From Streptomyces sp. NBC_00659 (GTDB taxonomy: Bacteria; Actinomycetota; Actinomycetes; Streptomycetales; Streptomycetaceae), in contig NZ_CP109031.1 in the NCBI RefSeq assembly GCF_036226925.1, forward strand, positions 5,580,001-5,644,000: 64,000 nucleotides of DNA, in the 5' to 3' direction. This document shows positions 53,787 through 64,000 of the stretch, in pieces. Under the pieces are notes generated by a model. The model was given only the letters and a program-made list of their open reading frames with translations. It had not been told where the DNA came from and did not search any database. Position numbers and translations under genes: made by a program. Position 1 is the first letter of the stretch. Each line of letters begins with the position of its first letter.

Positions 53787-54448
53787 CCTTCGCAGCAGCC
53801 ACGGCCACGGCGGCCCGCACGGCCACCACCGTCGCCGCCGATCATCACGGCTTCCTGTCCCCGACCGGTGTCGAGATCGCCTTCCTCCTCGTCGGCCTGC
53901 TCACCTTCGGCGCCGCGATCGTCACCGTCACCACCAAGCAACTGGTGCACGCCGCACTGTGGCTGGTGGTCGCCCTCGGCGGCCTCGCCGTCGAGTACCT
54001 GCTGCTGACGGCCGAGTTCATCGCCTGGGTGCAGGTCCTCATCTACGTCGGTTCCGTCGTCGTCCTCCTTCTGTTCGGTCTGATGCTCACCAGAGCCCCG
54101 ATCGGCCGCTCCCCGGACGCCGACTCCGGCAACCGCTGGGCAGCCCTGACCGTGGCCCTCGCCTCGGCCGGCACCCTGGTCTGGGTCGTCGTCGACGCGT
54201 TCCGTACGACCTGGGTCGATCTGAACGGTGCCGCCGCCGGTTCCACCGAGGTGACCGGAGCCAGCCTCTTCCAGAGCTGGGTCCTTCCCTTCGAAGCGCT
54301 CTCCGTCCTCCTCCTCGCCGCCCTGGTCGGCGCGATCGTCCTCTCCCGCAAGGCGAACGCGGACACCGCCGCGGCGACCAAGACCGCCACCACCCCGCGT
54401 GTCCCCGGAAGCCGCGACGGCGAGCAGGACAAGGAAGGTGTCCGCTGA
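53783..54448 (+). CDS. nuoJ2: NADH-quinone oxidoreductase-like subunit J (second operon)
   Basis: 221 aa, GTG overlapping nuoI2 by 4 nt. Five membrane helices; signatures [48 protein letters not shown], including the pi-bulge helix typical of NuoJ, and a C-terminal helix before a polar tail. Overlaps nuoK2 by 1 nt. Confidence 0.95.
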   Translation: MTFAAATATAARTATTVAADHHGFLSPTGVEIAFLLVGLLTFGAAIVTVTTKQLVHAALWLVVALGGLAVEYLLLTAEFIAWVQVLIYVGSVVVLLLFGLMLTRAPIGRSPDADSGNRWAALTVALASAGTLVWVVVDAFRTTWVDLNGAAAGSTEVTGASLFQSWVLPFEALSVLLLAALVGAIVLSRKANADTAAATKTATTPRVPGSRDGEQDKEGVR

Positions 54449-54824
54449 TGCACCTCGCCTATCCCGCCGTGCTCGCCGCCCTCCTGTTCTGCACGGGCCT
54501 GTACGGAGTCCTGGCCCGCCGCAACGCGATCCTGGTCCTGATGTCCGTCGAGCTGATGCTCAACGCCGTCAACCTCAACCTCGTCGCCTTCGACGTCTGG
54601 CTCTCCAGGGCCGCCCGCGACACGCTGCACTCCGGCCAGGCCCTGACCCTGTTCACCATCGCCATCGCCGCCGCCGAGATCGGCATCGGCCTGGCGATCG
54701 TCCTCGCCGTGTACCGCAACCGCGGCACCTCGGACATCGACAAGCTCCGCGACACCGCCGAGGGCCACGGCCCCGACGACCCCGACAGCGACGCCCCCGC
54801 GGCCGAGAAGGCTGAGGCCACCGC

Positions 54825-54828
<4 letters not shown>
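54448..54828 (+). CDS. nuoK2: NADH-quinone oxidoreductase-like subunit K (second operon)
   Basis: 126 aa, ATG 54448. Three helices with the two conserved intramembrane Glu: [19 protein letters not shown] and [28 protein letters not shown] charged C-terminal tail of about 30 residues extends the usual 100-aa length. Overlaps nuoL2 by 4 nt. Confidence 0.95.
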
Positions 54829-56816
<1,988 letters not shown>

Positions 56817-56822
56817 GCAGGC

Positions 56823-58397
56823 GTGATCGATATCAGTGAATCCGTGATGCAGATTCTTCTCGCGTTGATCGTCGTCGGCCCGCTCATCGGGGCCGCCGCC
56901 GCCCTTCTTCCGGCCCCGCCGGGACTGAAGGGGAAGTCGCCCGAACAGGCGGCGCTGCGGCACGGCGTGACGGTCACGGGCGTGGTCCTCATCGCCGCGA
57001 TCGTCCTCGCGCTCGGCTTCGACCACGACCACCCGTCGAAGATGCAGGCCACGACGGACATCAGCTGGATCCCCGCACTCGACGTGCGGATCCACCTCGG
57101 CATCGACGGCATTTCCCTCCCCCTTCTGGTCCTGACCGCGCTGCTGACCTTCCTCTGCGCGCTGTACTCCTACTTCAAGATGCCCGCGGGCCCGACCCCG
57201 AAGGCGTTCGTCGCACTGCTGCTCGTCCTCGAGTCCGGCACACTCGCGACCTTCGCCGTCCTCGATCTGCTGCTGTTCTTCCTCGCGTTCGAGACGGTGC
57301 TCATCCCGATGTACTTCCTCATCGCACGGTGGGGAGGCGCCCAGCGCCAGGCCGCGGCCTGGAAGTTCATCCTCTTCACCCTGCTCGGTTCGGTCGTCAT
57401 GCTGCTGGGCCTGCTCCTGATCGGAATCAAGGCGGGCACATTCGACATGGTGGCACTCGCCACTGACAACGGCCGGTCGCTGAGCACATCCGTGCAGGTC
57501 ACCGCCGTTCTGGCGATCGGGATCGGACTCGCGGTCAAGACGCCGATGTGGCCGCTGCACAGCTGGCTGCCCGACGCCCACACCGCCGCCCCGACCGTCG
57601 GCTCGGTCCTGCTGGCCGGCGTGATGCTGAAGATGGGCACGTACGGGTTCGTCAGGATCCTGCTGCCCATCACACCGGACGGATTCCGGACCTTCGCCCC
57701 CTACCTCGCCGCCTTCGCCGTGGTCGGGATCATCTACGGATCCCTGGCCTGTCTGGCTCTCGCCAAGCAGGGCGCGAAGGGCGACCTCAAACGGCTCATC
57801 GCCTACTCCTCCGTCGGCCACATGGGCTTCGTCCTGCTCGGCATCTCGACGATGACCGCGACCGGCGTGAACGGCGCCCTGTTCGCCAACATCGCCCACG
57901 GCCTCATCACCGGCCTCCTCTTCTTCCTCGTCGGAGCGCTGAAGGACCGCACGGGAACCACCGACCTCGACACCCTCGCCGAGGAGTCCGGCGCCGCGCT
58001 GTACGGCAAGGCACCGCGCCTCGGCGGCCTGCTGGCCTTCGCCGCCGTCGCCTCGCTCGGGCTGCCGGGCCTCGCCGGTTTCTGGGGCGAGATGCTGGCG
58101 CTGTTCGGCGCGTTCGAGCCCGCCTCCGGCCTCAGCCGTCCCGCCTATCTGACGTTCATGACGATCGCCGCGTTCGGCACGCTGCTCACCGCCGCGTACA
58201 TGCTCGTCGTCGTACGCCGCGTCTGCATGGGCGCGACGCCCCGGGAGTCGCCGCAACTCGCCGACGTCCAGACCTACGAGTTCGCCGCCTGGACCCCGCT
58301 CGTCGCCCTCACCGTCGTCGCCGGTCTGTGGCCCCGGGCCCTGCTCGGCCTGACCGACCCGGCCGTACAGCAGCTCCTCGCAGGAGGCAACCGATGA
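56823..58397 (+). CDS. nuoM2: NADH-quinone oxidoreductase-like subunit M (second operon)
   Basis: 524 aa, GTG start. Signatures: LLFFLAFETVLIPMYFLIARWG with the key Glu, VKTPMWPLHSWLPDAHTAAPTVGSV, GDLKRLIAYSSVGHMGFVLLG and LPGLAGFWGEMLAL. Paralogue of the NuoM at 941-2512 with a similar length but clearly different sequence. Overlaps nuoN2 by 4 nt. Confidence 0.96.
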   Translation: MIDISESVMQILLALIVVGPLIGAAAALLPAPPGLKGKSPEQAALRHGVTVTGVVLIAAIVLALGFDHDHPSKMQATTDISWIPALDVRIHLGIDGISLPLLVLTALLTFLCALYSYFKMPAGPTPKAFVALLLVLESGTLATFAVLDLLLFFLAFETVLIPMYFLIARWGGAQRQAAAWKFILFTLLGSVVMLLGLLLIGIKAGTFDMVALATDNGRSLSTSVQVTAVLAIGIGLAVKTPMWPLHSWLPDAHTAAPTVGSVLLAGVMLKMGTYGFVRILLPITPDGFRTFAPYLAAFAVVGIIYGSLACLALAKQGAKGDLKRLIAYSSVGHMGFVLLGISTMTATGVNGALFANIAHGLITGLLFFLVGALKDRTGTTDLDTLAEESGAALYGKAPRLGGLLAFAAVASLGLPGLAGFWGEMLALFGAFEPASGLSRPAYLTFMTIAAFGTLLTAAYMLVVVRRVCMGATPRESPQLADVQTYEFAAWTPLVALTVVAGLWPRALLGLTDPAVQQLLAGGNR

Positions 58398-59893
58398 GTT
58401 CCCTGGTCCAGTCCGTCGACTGGCTCGCCATCGCGCCGCCCACCCTCGCGGCGGTCGTCGGACTCGTCGTGCTCGTCACCGATCTGTTCATCGGGGACGC
58501 GAGGAAGGCCGTACTCGGCTGGATGTCCGTCGCGGGCCTCGCCGCGTCCGCGCTGTTGCTGCTGCCCCTCCGGGACGGCGACCGGGCCACGTTCTGCCTG
58601 ACGGGCGCCACCGACACCTGCAGTTACGTGGCGGACCGCTTCACCCTGGTCATCCAGCTCCTGGTTCTCGGCGGCGCGCTCCTCGTCGCCCTGCTGTCGG
58701 TCACCGCCCTGAAGGACGCCGACAGGGAACTCCCCGAGGGGGAGTACTGGTTCCTGCTTCTCTCCTCGGCGGCCGGCGCCGCTCTCCTGCCCGCCTCCCG
58801 CGACCTCGCGACCCTCATCGTCGCCCTGGAAGTCGCCTCGCTGCCCGCCTTCGCGCTCGTCGGCATCAGACGCGGCGACAAGAAGTCCTCGGAAGCGGCC
58901 CTGAAGTTCTTCCTGTCCTCCGTCACGGCGACCGCGGTCAGCCTGATGGGCGTCAGCTTCGTGTACGCGACGACCGGAACCCTGTATCTCACCCGGATCG
59001 CGGACCGGATCCAGCACGTCGACGGACAGTTCCACACCCTGGCCCAGACAGGCGTCGTCCTCACCCTCGTCGGCTTCGCCTTCAAGACGGCCGCCGTGCC
59101 CTTCCACTTCTGGGTGCCCGACACCTACGTAGGGGCACCCCTGCCGATCGCCGCCTACCTGTCGGTCGTCGGCAAGGCCGTCGGCTTCTCCGGGCTCATC
59201 CTCGTCACCGTCGTCGCCTTCCCCTCGTACGCGGACGTCTGGGGCCCGGCGATGGCGGCGCTGGCGGCCCTCACCATGACGGTCGGGAACGTCGGCGCCC
59301 TGCGACAGCAGTCCACGCGCGCGTACAGCGCGGTACGGCTGCTCGCCTGGTCCTCCGTCGGACAGGCCGGTTACCTCCTGGTCCCGATCGCGGCCGCCGC
59401 CTACTCCAAGGACGTCCAGCAGGCCATCGGCTCCACGCTCGCGTACGCCCTCATGTACGCCGCCGTGAACCTCGGCGCCTTCGCCGTGACCGCTCTGGTG
59501 GCCCGCCGAAGCCCCCTGAACCGCATCAGCGACTACCGCGGCCTGTACGCCGAGAGCCCCCTGTCCGCGCTGGTCCTGGGCTTCTTCCTGCTCTGCCTCG
59601 CGGGCCTGCCGCCGGGCATCATCGGCCTCTTCGCCAAGGTGACCGTCTTCTCGGCGGCCGTCGACGCGGGGCTCGGCTGGCTGGCCGTCGTCATGGCCGT
59701 CAACGTGGTGATCGCGCTCTTCTACTACCTCCAGTGGACGGCGCTGCTCTTCCGCGCTCCCGAAGGCGAGCCGGGCACGCACCGCACACCGGTTCCGCTC
59801 ACCGCGGCCATCGCCCTGACGGCCGTCCTGGGCGTCGTCCTGTCCGGGGCGCCCCAGCTGATCCTCCGCTTCTCGGAGACCGTTCTCTTCTGA
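58394..59893 (+). CDS. nuoN2: NADH-quinone oxidoreductase-like subunit N (second operon)
   Basis: 499 aa, ATG 58394. LIVALEVASLPAFALVGIRRGD with the pump Glu, LVGFAFKTAAVPFHFWVPDTYVGAPLPIAAYLS, YSAVRLLAWSSVGQAGYLLVP and LPPGIIGLFAKVTVF. About 50 residues shorter than the NuoN of the main operon because the polar insert is reduced. Last gene of the second nuo operon; a hairpin follows. Confidence 0.95.
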   Translation: MSSLVQSVDWLAIAPPTLAAVVGLVVLVTDLFIGDARKAVLGWMSVAGLAASALLLLPLRDGDRATFCLTGATDTCSYVADRFTLVIQLLVLGGALLVALLSVTALKDADRELPEGEYWFLLLSSAAGAALLPASRDLATLIVALEVASLPAFALVGIRRGDKKSSEAALKFFLSSVTATAVSLMGVSFVYATTGTLYLTRIADRIQHVDGQFHTLAQTGVVLTLVGFAFKTAAVPFHFWVPDTYVGAPLPIAAYLSVVGKAVGFSGLILVTVVAFPSYADVWGPAMAALAALTMTVGNVGALRQQSTRAYSAVRLLAWSSVGQAGYLLVPIAAAAYSKDVQQAIGSTLAYALMYAAVNLGAFAVTALVARRSPLNRISDYRGLYAESPLSALVLGFFLLCLAGLPPGIIGLFAKVTVFSAAVDAGLGWLAVVMAVNVVIALFYYLQWTALLFRAPEGEPGTHRTPVPLTAAIALTAVLGVVLSGAPQLILRFSETVLF

Positions 59894-59930
59894 AGCGCCA
59901 TCCCTGGAGCGGCTCTTCAGAGAGGAACGC

Positions 59931-59972
59931 GCGCGTGGGCGGCCATCCGAATCACCCGGACGGCCCACGCGC
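59931..59972 (+). terminator. Probable terminator of the second nuo operon
   Basis: Arms GCGCGTGGGC (59931-59940) and GCCCACGCGC (59963-59972) pair perfectly, with additional partial pairing inside the 22-nt loop. Confidence 0.7.
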
Positions 59973-60101
59973 CGGGCAGTGCGCACAAGGGAACTAGTGC
60001 TTCCCGTCTGGCGTTGACCAGTACGGGAGGGTCCACTGAAGAGTGGAAGCAGAGCATCAGCAAGCAAAGGGTTCCCCCGCCGCACGACTTGGAGGGCTAC
60101 C

Positions 60102-60965
60102 GTGCACCGCCGGCACAACGGGCTCAGGACAGCCGTACTCCTCGGGGGACTGTCCGCACTCATCATCGCCATCGGCAGCTTCTTCGGACGCACGGGCCTG
60201 ATCGTCGCGCTGTTCATCGCGATCGGGACGAACGCGTACGCGTACTGGAACAGCGACAAGCTGGCTCTACGCGCGATGCGCGCACGCCCGGTGAGCGAGT
60301 TCGAGGCCCCGGCCCTGTACCGCATGGTCCGCGATCTCTCGACGCAGGCCCGCCAGCCCATGCCGCGCCTGTACATCTCGCCGACGGAGGCTCCGAACGC
60401 CTTCGCGACGGGCCGCAACCCGCGCAATGCCGCCGTGTGCTGCACCGAGGGGATCCTGCGCATCCTGGACGAGCGCGAGCTGCGCGGCGTCATCGGTCAC
60501 GAGCTCAGTCACGTCTACAACCGCGACATCCTGATCTCCTCCGTGGCCGGCGCCCTCGCTTCCGTGATCATGTTCCTGGTCAATTTCGCCTGGCTGATCC
60601 CCGTCGGCCGGTCCAACGACGACGACGGTCCCGGCATTCTCGGACTGCTCCTGGTCATGATCCTGGGCCCGATCGCCGCTTCCCTCATCCAGCTCGCCAT
60701 CAGCCGCTCCAGGGAGTACGAGGCGGACGCGTCCGGTGCCCAGCTCACCGGCGATCCCCTCGCCCTCGCGAGCGCGCTGCGCAAGCTCGACGCGGGCACG
60801 AAGCAGCTTCCGCTGCCTCCCGAGCCGCGCATCGAGACGGCGAGCCACATGATGATCGCGAACCCCTTCCGCCCGGGACAGGGAATGTCGAAGATGTTCT
60901 CTACGCATCCGCCGATGGCGGAACGCATCGCCCGGCTCGAGCAGATGGCAGGTCGTCAGCAGTGA
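60102..60965 (+). CDS. htpX: HtpX-type membrane zinc metalloprotease
   Basis: 287 aa, GTG start with GGAGGG 8 nt upstream. M48 family protease for quality control of membrane proteins. Two N-terminal helices (about 10-50), the zinc motif [14 protein letters not shown] (His-Glu-x-x-His), a second helix pair (about 148-205), and the third ligand Glu in [16 protein letters not shown]-terminal [15 protein letters not shown] is usual for HtpX. Overlaps the YccF gene by 4 nt. Confidence 0.95.
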   Translation: MHRRHNGLRTAVLLGGLSALIIAIGSFFGRTGLIVALFIAIGTNAYAYWNSDKLALRAMRARPVSEFEAPALYRMVRDLSTQARQPMPRLYISPTEAPNAFATGRNPRNAAVCCTEGILRILDERELRGVIGHELSHVYNRDILISSVAGALASVIMFLVNFAWLIPVGRSNDDDGPGILGLLLVMILGPIAASLIQLAISRSREYEADASGAQLTGDPLALASALRKLDAGTKQLPLPPEPRIETASHMMIANPFRPGQGMSKMFSTHPPMAERIARLEQMAGRQQ

Positions 60966-61354
60966 AGACAATTCTGAACGTCATTTGGCTCATCCTGAGC
61001 GGCTTCTGGCTGTTTCTCGGGTACCTCACCGCAGGCATCATCCTGTGCATCACGATTATCGGAATTCCGTTCGGCATCGCCGCGTTCCGTATCGGCATCT
61101 ACGCGCTGTGGCCGTTCGGCTATACGACGGTGGAGCGCCACGACGCCGGCGCTCCGTCCTGCATCGGCAACGTCCTGTGGCTCGTCCTCGCGGGCTGGTG
61201 GCTGGCCCTGGCCCACGTCGTCACGGGCATCGCCATGTGCCTGACGATCATCGGCATTCCGTTCGGCATCGCCAACTTCAAGCTCATCCCGATCTCGCTG
61301 TTCCCGCTGGGACGCGACATCGTGCGCACCGACGAGCCGTTCGCGGGGCGTTAG
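60962..61354 (+). CDS. YccF-family inner membrane protein
   Basis: 130 aa, GTG overlapping htpX by 4 nt. Two copies of the YccF unit: [20 protein letters not shown] with [22 protein letters not shown], and [20 protein letters not shown] with [23 protein letters not shown] small polytopic membrane protein of unknown function; coupling to htpX suggests a common envelope-stress role. Confidence 0.92.
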   Translation: MKTILNVIWLILSGFWLFLGYLTAGIILCITIIGIPFGIAAFRIGIYALWPFGYTTVERHDAGAPSCIGNVLWLVLAGWWLALAHVVTGIAMCLTIIGIPFGIANFKLIPISLFPLGRDIVRTDEPFAGR

Positions 61355-61466
61355 CGGTACGGGACCACGCGCCGTACTCCTCGCCGGAAACGGGGCCGAC
61401 GTCCGTCTCGCGTGAGGGTTTTCCACAGGCTGCCCGATTGTCGGTGGCGCGCTGCATCATGAAGCC

Positions 61467-62033
61467 ATGACCGAAATCGAGCAGTTGCTGGCACGGGTCG
61501 CTACGGAGGCCCGCAACACCCGCCCGTGGGGCTGGCCTTCGCTCCCAGCGCCCGTGGGCCCGGCTGAGGTCGCCCGCGCCGAGGCCGTCCTCGGCTTTCC
61601 CCTGCCCGCACTGCTCGCCTCGCTCTACCTTCGGATAGGGGACGGCGGATTCGGCCCGGAATACGGCCTGTTGCCCCTGCTCGACGGCCAGCCGTCGGGC
61701 GAACCGGCAGCCGTTCCGCAGTATCTCGCCAGCCGCGAGAGCGGCCGCAAGGACCCCGACTGGCCCTGGCCCGAGGGTGTCCTGCCCATATCCCACTGGG
61801 GCTGCGGAATGTACGCGTGCGTGGACTGCCAGAGCCCCGACGGCACGGTCCTGCTCTTCGAGCCGAACGCCGACCGGGCCGACCACGCCTGGTATGTGGA
61901 CGCACCCGACCTCGCGACCTGGCTGCTCGCGTGGCTGGAGGGAACGGGCTGGTACGAGGAGTCCAACGACGACACGGACCTCCCCCTCTGGCCCGACTTC
62001 CCCATACGCGCGACGGCGACCCGGGCTTCCTGA
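61467..62033 (+). CDS. SMI1/KNR4-family protein
   Basis: 188 aa, ATG 61467. WPSLPAPVGPAEVARAEAVLGFPLPALLASLYLRIGDGGFGPEYGLLPL is the characteristic SMI1/KNR4 (SUKH) N-terminal part; GVLPISHWGCGMYACVDC and DAPDLATWLLAWLEG complete the fold. Members often act as immunity proteins of polymorphic toxins, but no toxin gene lies next to this one, so a housekeeping or orphan-immunity role cannot be decided. Confidence 0.9.
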   Translation: MTEIEQLLARVATEARNTRPWGWPSLPAPVGPAEVARAEAVLGFPLPALLASLYLRIGDGGFGPEYGLLPLLDGQPSGEPAAVPQYLASRESGRKDPDWPWPEGVLPISHWGCGMYACVDCQSPDGTVLLFEPNADRADHAWYVDAPDLATWLLAWLEGTGWYEESNDDTDLPLWPDFPIRATATRAS

Positions 62034-62137
62034 CCCCTCCCCGCCCCGAACGCGCCGAGCAGGGCGACCACTGTCCGCCCGGCGATGCACGACAGTTCAC
62101 GCCGCGCGCTGATCCACGGGGGAAAACGGGACAGCGC

Positions 62138-63382
62138 TCAGCGCGAAGCCGCCCACAGCCGTACGCCGTACGCAGCCGCCCCCACCGCAAGCACGGCCGC
62201 GCCGACGACCACCGAAACCCCCGGCAGCGCGCAGGCCAGCGTCACGCAGCCGAGGAGGCCCAGCACCGGCACGACCCGCGACGCCGGGGCCGGACTCAGT
62301 GTCCACGCGGAGGCGTTGGCGATCGCGTAGTACGCCAGCACACCGAAGGAGGAGAAACCGATCGCGCCGCGCACGTCCACGGTCGCGGCCAGCACGGCGA
62401 CCACCGTGCCCACGGCCAGTTCCGCCCGGTGCGGGACCTGGAAGCGCGCATGCACGGCGGCGAGGGCGCCCGGCAGACGGCGGTCGCGGGCCATGGCCAG
62501 CGTGGTCCGTGAGACACCCAGGATCAGGGCGAGAAGCGAGCCGAGCGCGGCCACGGCGGCGCCCGCCCGCACGACCGGCACGAGTGCCGGCAGTCCGGCA
62601 GCTCGTACAGCGTCCGCCAGCGGCGCCGGGGCAAGCCCCAGCCCGTCCGTTCCGAGCACCGAAAGGACAGAGACGGCGACCGCCGCGTACACCGCGAGCG
62701 CGATGCCCAGGGACAAGGGGATCGCGCGCGGAATGGTGCGCGCCGGATCGCGTACCTCCTCGCCGAGCGTGGCGATCCGCGCATACCCGGCGAACGCGAA
62801 GAAGAGCAGCCCGGCTGCCTGAAGTACCCCGCCCGCGCCGGACGACAGCCCGATGCCCAGCCGCCCCGCATCGGAGACGTCGGACCCGAGACACCCCACC
62901 ACCACGGAAGCGAGGACCCCCAGGACCACCGCCACGATCACCCGCGTCAGCCAGGCCGACTTCTGCATGCCGCCGTAGTTCACGGCGGTCAGCGCGACCA
63001 CCGCGGCGACCGCCACCGCGTGCGCGTGCGCGGGCCAGACGTACGCGCCCACGGTGAGTGCCATCGCCGCACAGGAGGCCGTCTTGCCGACGATGAACGA
63101 CCAGCCGGCCAGATATCCCCAGAAGGCCCCCAGCCGCTCGCGCCCGTAGACGTACGTGCCACCGGAAGCGGGGTACAGGGCGGCCAGCCGGGCCGAGGAC
63201 ATCGCGTTGCAGTAGGCGACGACCGCGGCGACCGCGAGCCCGAGCAGGAGCCCGGATCCGGCCGCCCGTGCGGCGGGACCGAGCGCGGCGAAGATCCCGG
63301 CACCGATCATCGAGCCGAGCCCGATGACCACGGCGTCGCCGACTCCCAGCGTGCGGCGCAACTCGGGACTGGACGGTGTCAT
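62138..63382 (-). CDS. APC-superfamily amino-acid permease
   Basis: 414 aa from ATG 63382. Twelve helices; VGDAVVIGLGSMIGAGIFAALGPAARAAG is the first APC helix with its GSMIGAGIF substrate loop, then ALYPASGGTYVYGRERLGAFWGYLAGWSFIVGKTAS, and FFAFAGYARIATLGEEVRDPARTIPRAI. About 40 residues shorter than usual permeases, the C-terminal helices being short. Substrate unknown. Convergent with the SMI1/KNR4 gene, divergent from the GlsB-like gene. Confidence 0.92.
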   Translation of the reverse strand: MTPSSPELRRTLGVGDAVVIGLGSMIGAGIFAALGPAARAAGSGLLLGLAVAAVVAYCNAMSSARLAALYPASGGTYVYGRERLGAFWGYLAGWSFIVGKTASCAAMALTVGAYVWPAHAHAVAVAAVVALTAVNYGGMQKSAWLTRVIVAVVLGVLASVVVGCLGSDVSDAGRLGIGLSSGAGGVLQAAGLLFFAFAGYARIATLGEEVRDPARTIPRAIPLSLGIALAVYAAVAVSVLSVLGTDGLGLAPAPLADAVRAAGLPALVPVVRAGAAVAALGSLLALILGVSRTTLAMARDRRLPGALAAVHARFQVPHRAELAVGTVVAVLAATVDVRGAIGFSSFGVLAYYAIANASAWTLSPAPASRVVPVLGLLGCVTLACALPGVSVVVGAAVLAVGAAAYGVRLWAASR

Positions 63383-63570
63383 GCGCCGCACCCTACTGAT
63401 CGTCGCAACCGGCGGGAGCCACGGCGACGTCCTGTTCATCAGCGCGGCATCGACACGACATCGGCACCCGCGACCCGTACCGGATACGGACAGCGCGGAC
63501 ACGGCCGGCCCGGACCGAAGTCACAGGGCCGGGACAGCGTGAGTACAGGACGGAAGGGCAGGTTCAGAAC

Positions 63571-63837
63571 ATGGGCATCATCAGCTGGATCATTCTGGGG
63601 CTGCTGGCAGGCGCCATCGCCAAGTTCCTGCTCCCGGGGCGCGATCCGGGAGGCTTCGTCGGAACGACCGTCATCGGTGTCGTGGGCGCGTTCGTCGGCG
63701 GCTGGATATCGGCCCGCTGGCTGGACCACCCCATCAGCAAGCACTTCTACGACGGTGCCACTTGGGCCGCCGCCATCGGCGGCTCGCTCGTGCTGCTGAT
63801 CCTGTACCGCGTCCTGTTCGGCGACTCGCGCCGCTGA
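63571..63837 (+). CDS. GlsB/YeaQ/YmgE-family small membrane protein
   Basis: 88 aa, ATG 63571 with AGGGCAGG upstream. Three short helices: IISWIILGLLAGAIAKFLLPG, GFVGTTVIGVVGAFVGGWIS and AAIGGSLVLLILYRVLFG. The LPGRDPGG loop after helix one is the family mark. Often annotated transglycosylase-associated, but it has no catalytic domain; usually stress-induced. Confidence 0.93.
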   Translation: MGIISWIILGLLAGAIAKFLLPGRDPGGFVGTTVIGVVGAFVGGWISARWLDHPISKHFYDGATWAAAIGGSLVLLILYRVLFGDSRR

Positions 63838-63863
63838 CCCGGCGTCGCCGGGATCGCGGCCGC

Positions 63864-63923
63864 GGTACGAGGAAGGGTGGACGCCGAGGCTGGACACCGG
63901 GGGTGTCCAGCCTTCCTCGTACC
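63864..63923. terminator. Nested terminator hairpin
   Basis: Outer arms 63864-63876 and 63911-63923 (13 bp) enclose an inner 11-bp stem (63888-63898 with 63902-63912). The two stems compete for two bases at 63911-63912. It lies after the GlsB-like gene. Confidence 0.8.
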
Positions 63924-63971
63924 GTCGGCACGCCATCGCGCGGGGTGTCGGCAGGCGTCCCGCCGGTCGTT

Positions 63972-64000
63972 CTACCGGTAGTTCACGTACTGCAGGGCGA
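63972..64000 (-). CDS. Possible 3' end of a minus-strand gene
   Basis: The minus strand from the window edge reads ALQYVNYR followed by TAG. The codons end in G or C as in real genes here, and the terminator just beyond fits a convergent gene end. Too short to identify. Confidence 0.35.

Noticed and set aside
61467..62033. SMI1/KNR4 protein as immunity partner of the zeta kinase
   Set aside because: It lies 36 kb away in another gene context, with no linkage to the secretion-like locus.

Overview
The window is about 72% G+C actinobacterial chromosome with GTG starts, strong purine-rich ribosome sites, tight 4-nt gene overlaps and abundant antisense ORFs. Gene content and order match the Streptomyces chromosome, and as I recall them they follow the S. 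coelicolor nuoN / recQ / polyprenyl synthase / kor / second-nuo neighbourhood. No tRNA, rRNA, CRISPR or IS element was seen.

Layout. (1) 1-4167: 3' end of the main complex I operon (nuoL partial, nuoM, nuoN). (2) 4227-20401: mostly single housekeeping genes. These are a secreted protein of unknown function, RecQ helicase, fumarylacetoacetase, a HAD phosphatase, a LysM/lytic transglycosylase behind a c-di-AMP (ydaO-type) riboswitch, a decayed CocE/NonD esterase pseudogene, a long-chain polyprenyl diphosphate synthase, a lipoprotein, a LolA-like protein with an ABC exporter, and a flavodoxin-fold reductase. (3) 20829-38882: a chromosomal type IV secretion-like locus. It has VirB1-, VirB2- (two copies), VirB4- (split over two genes), VirB6-, VirB8- and VirD4-like proteins and a ParA-like protein. 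It also has a zeta-toxin kinase coupled to the VirD4 operon, a 935-residue protein of unknown function, and a TPR protein. No relaxase, integrase or replication gene is present. (4) 38917-42281: glyoxalase-fold protein, RarD-type transporter, NmrA-type quinone reductase and a divergent HxlR regulator with obvious operators. (5) 42301-46212: 2-oxoacid:ferredoxin oxidoreductase KorAB, then a NarL-type response regulator. (6) 46653-49378: two tandem paralogous histidine kinases. (7) 49711-59893: a second nuo operon, ABCHIJKLMN, lacking nuoD, nuoE, nuoF and nuoG. (8) 60102-64000: HtpX protease, YccF protein, SMI1/KNR4 protein, APC permease, GlsB-like membrane protein, and possibly the tail of one more gene.

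How the parts fit. The respiratory themes are linked: KorAB makes reduced ferredoxin, the second nuo set lacks the NADH-oxidising module, and polyprenyl diphosphate synthase supplies the quinone tail. A ferredoxin-fed, proton-pumping NDH-like complex is therefore a reasonable inference.

The most interesting region is the type IV secretion-like locus. The zeta-toxin kinase and the 935-residue protein share no other similarity that I can see, yet both end in related Arg/Pro-rich tails with the same short motif. The kinase is translationally coupled into the coupling-protein operon. This suggests a protein-export (effector) system rather than a DNA-transfer system. Several short tandem-repeat tracts sit at gene 3' ends, and some include the stop codon.
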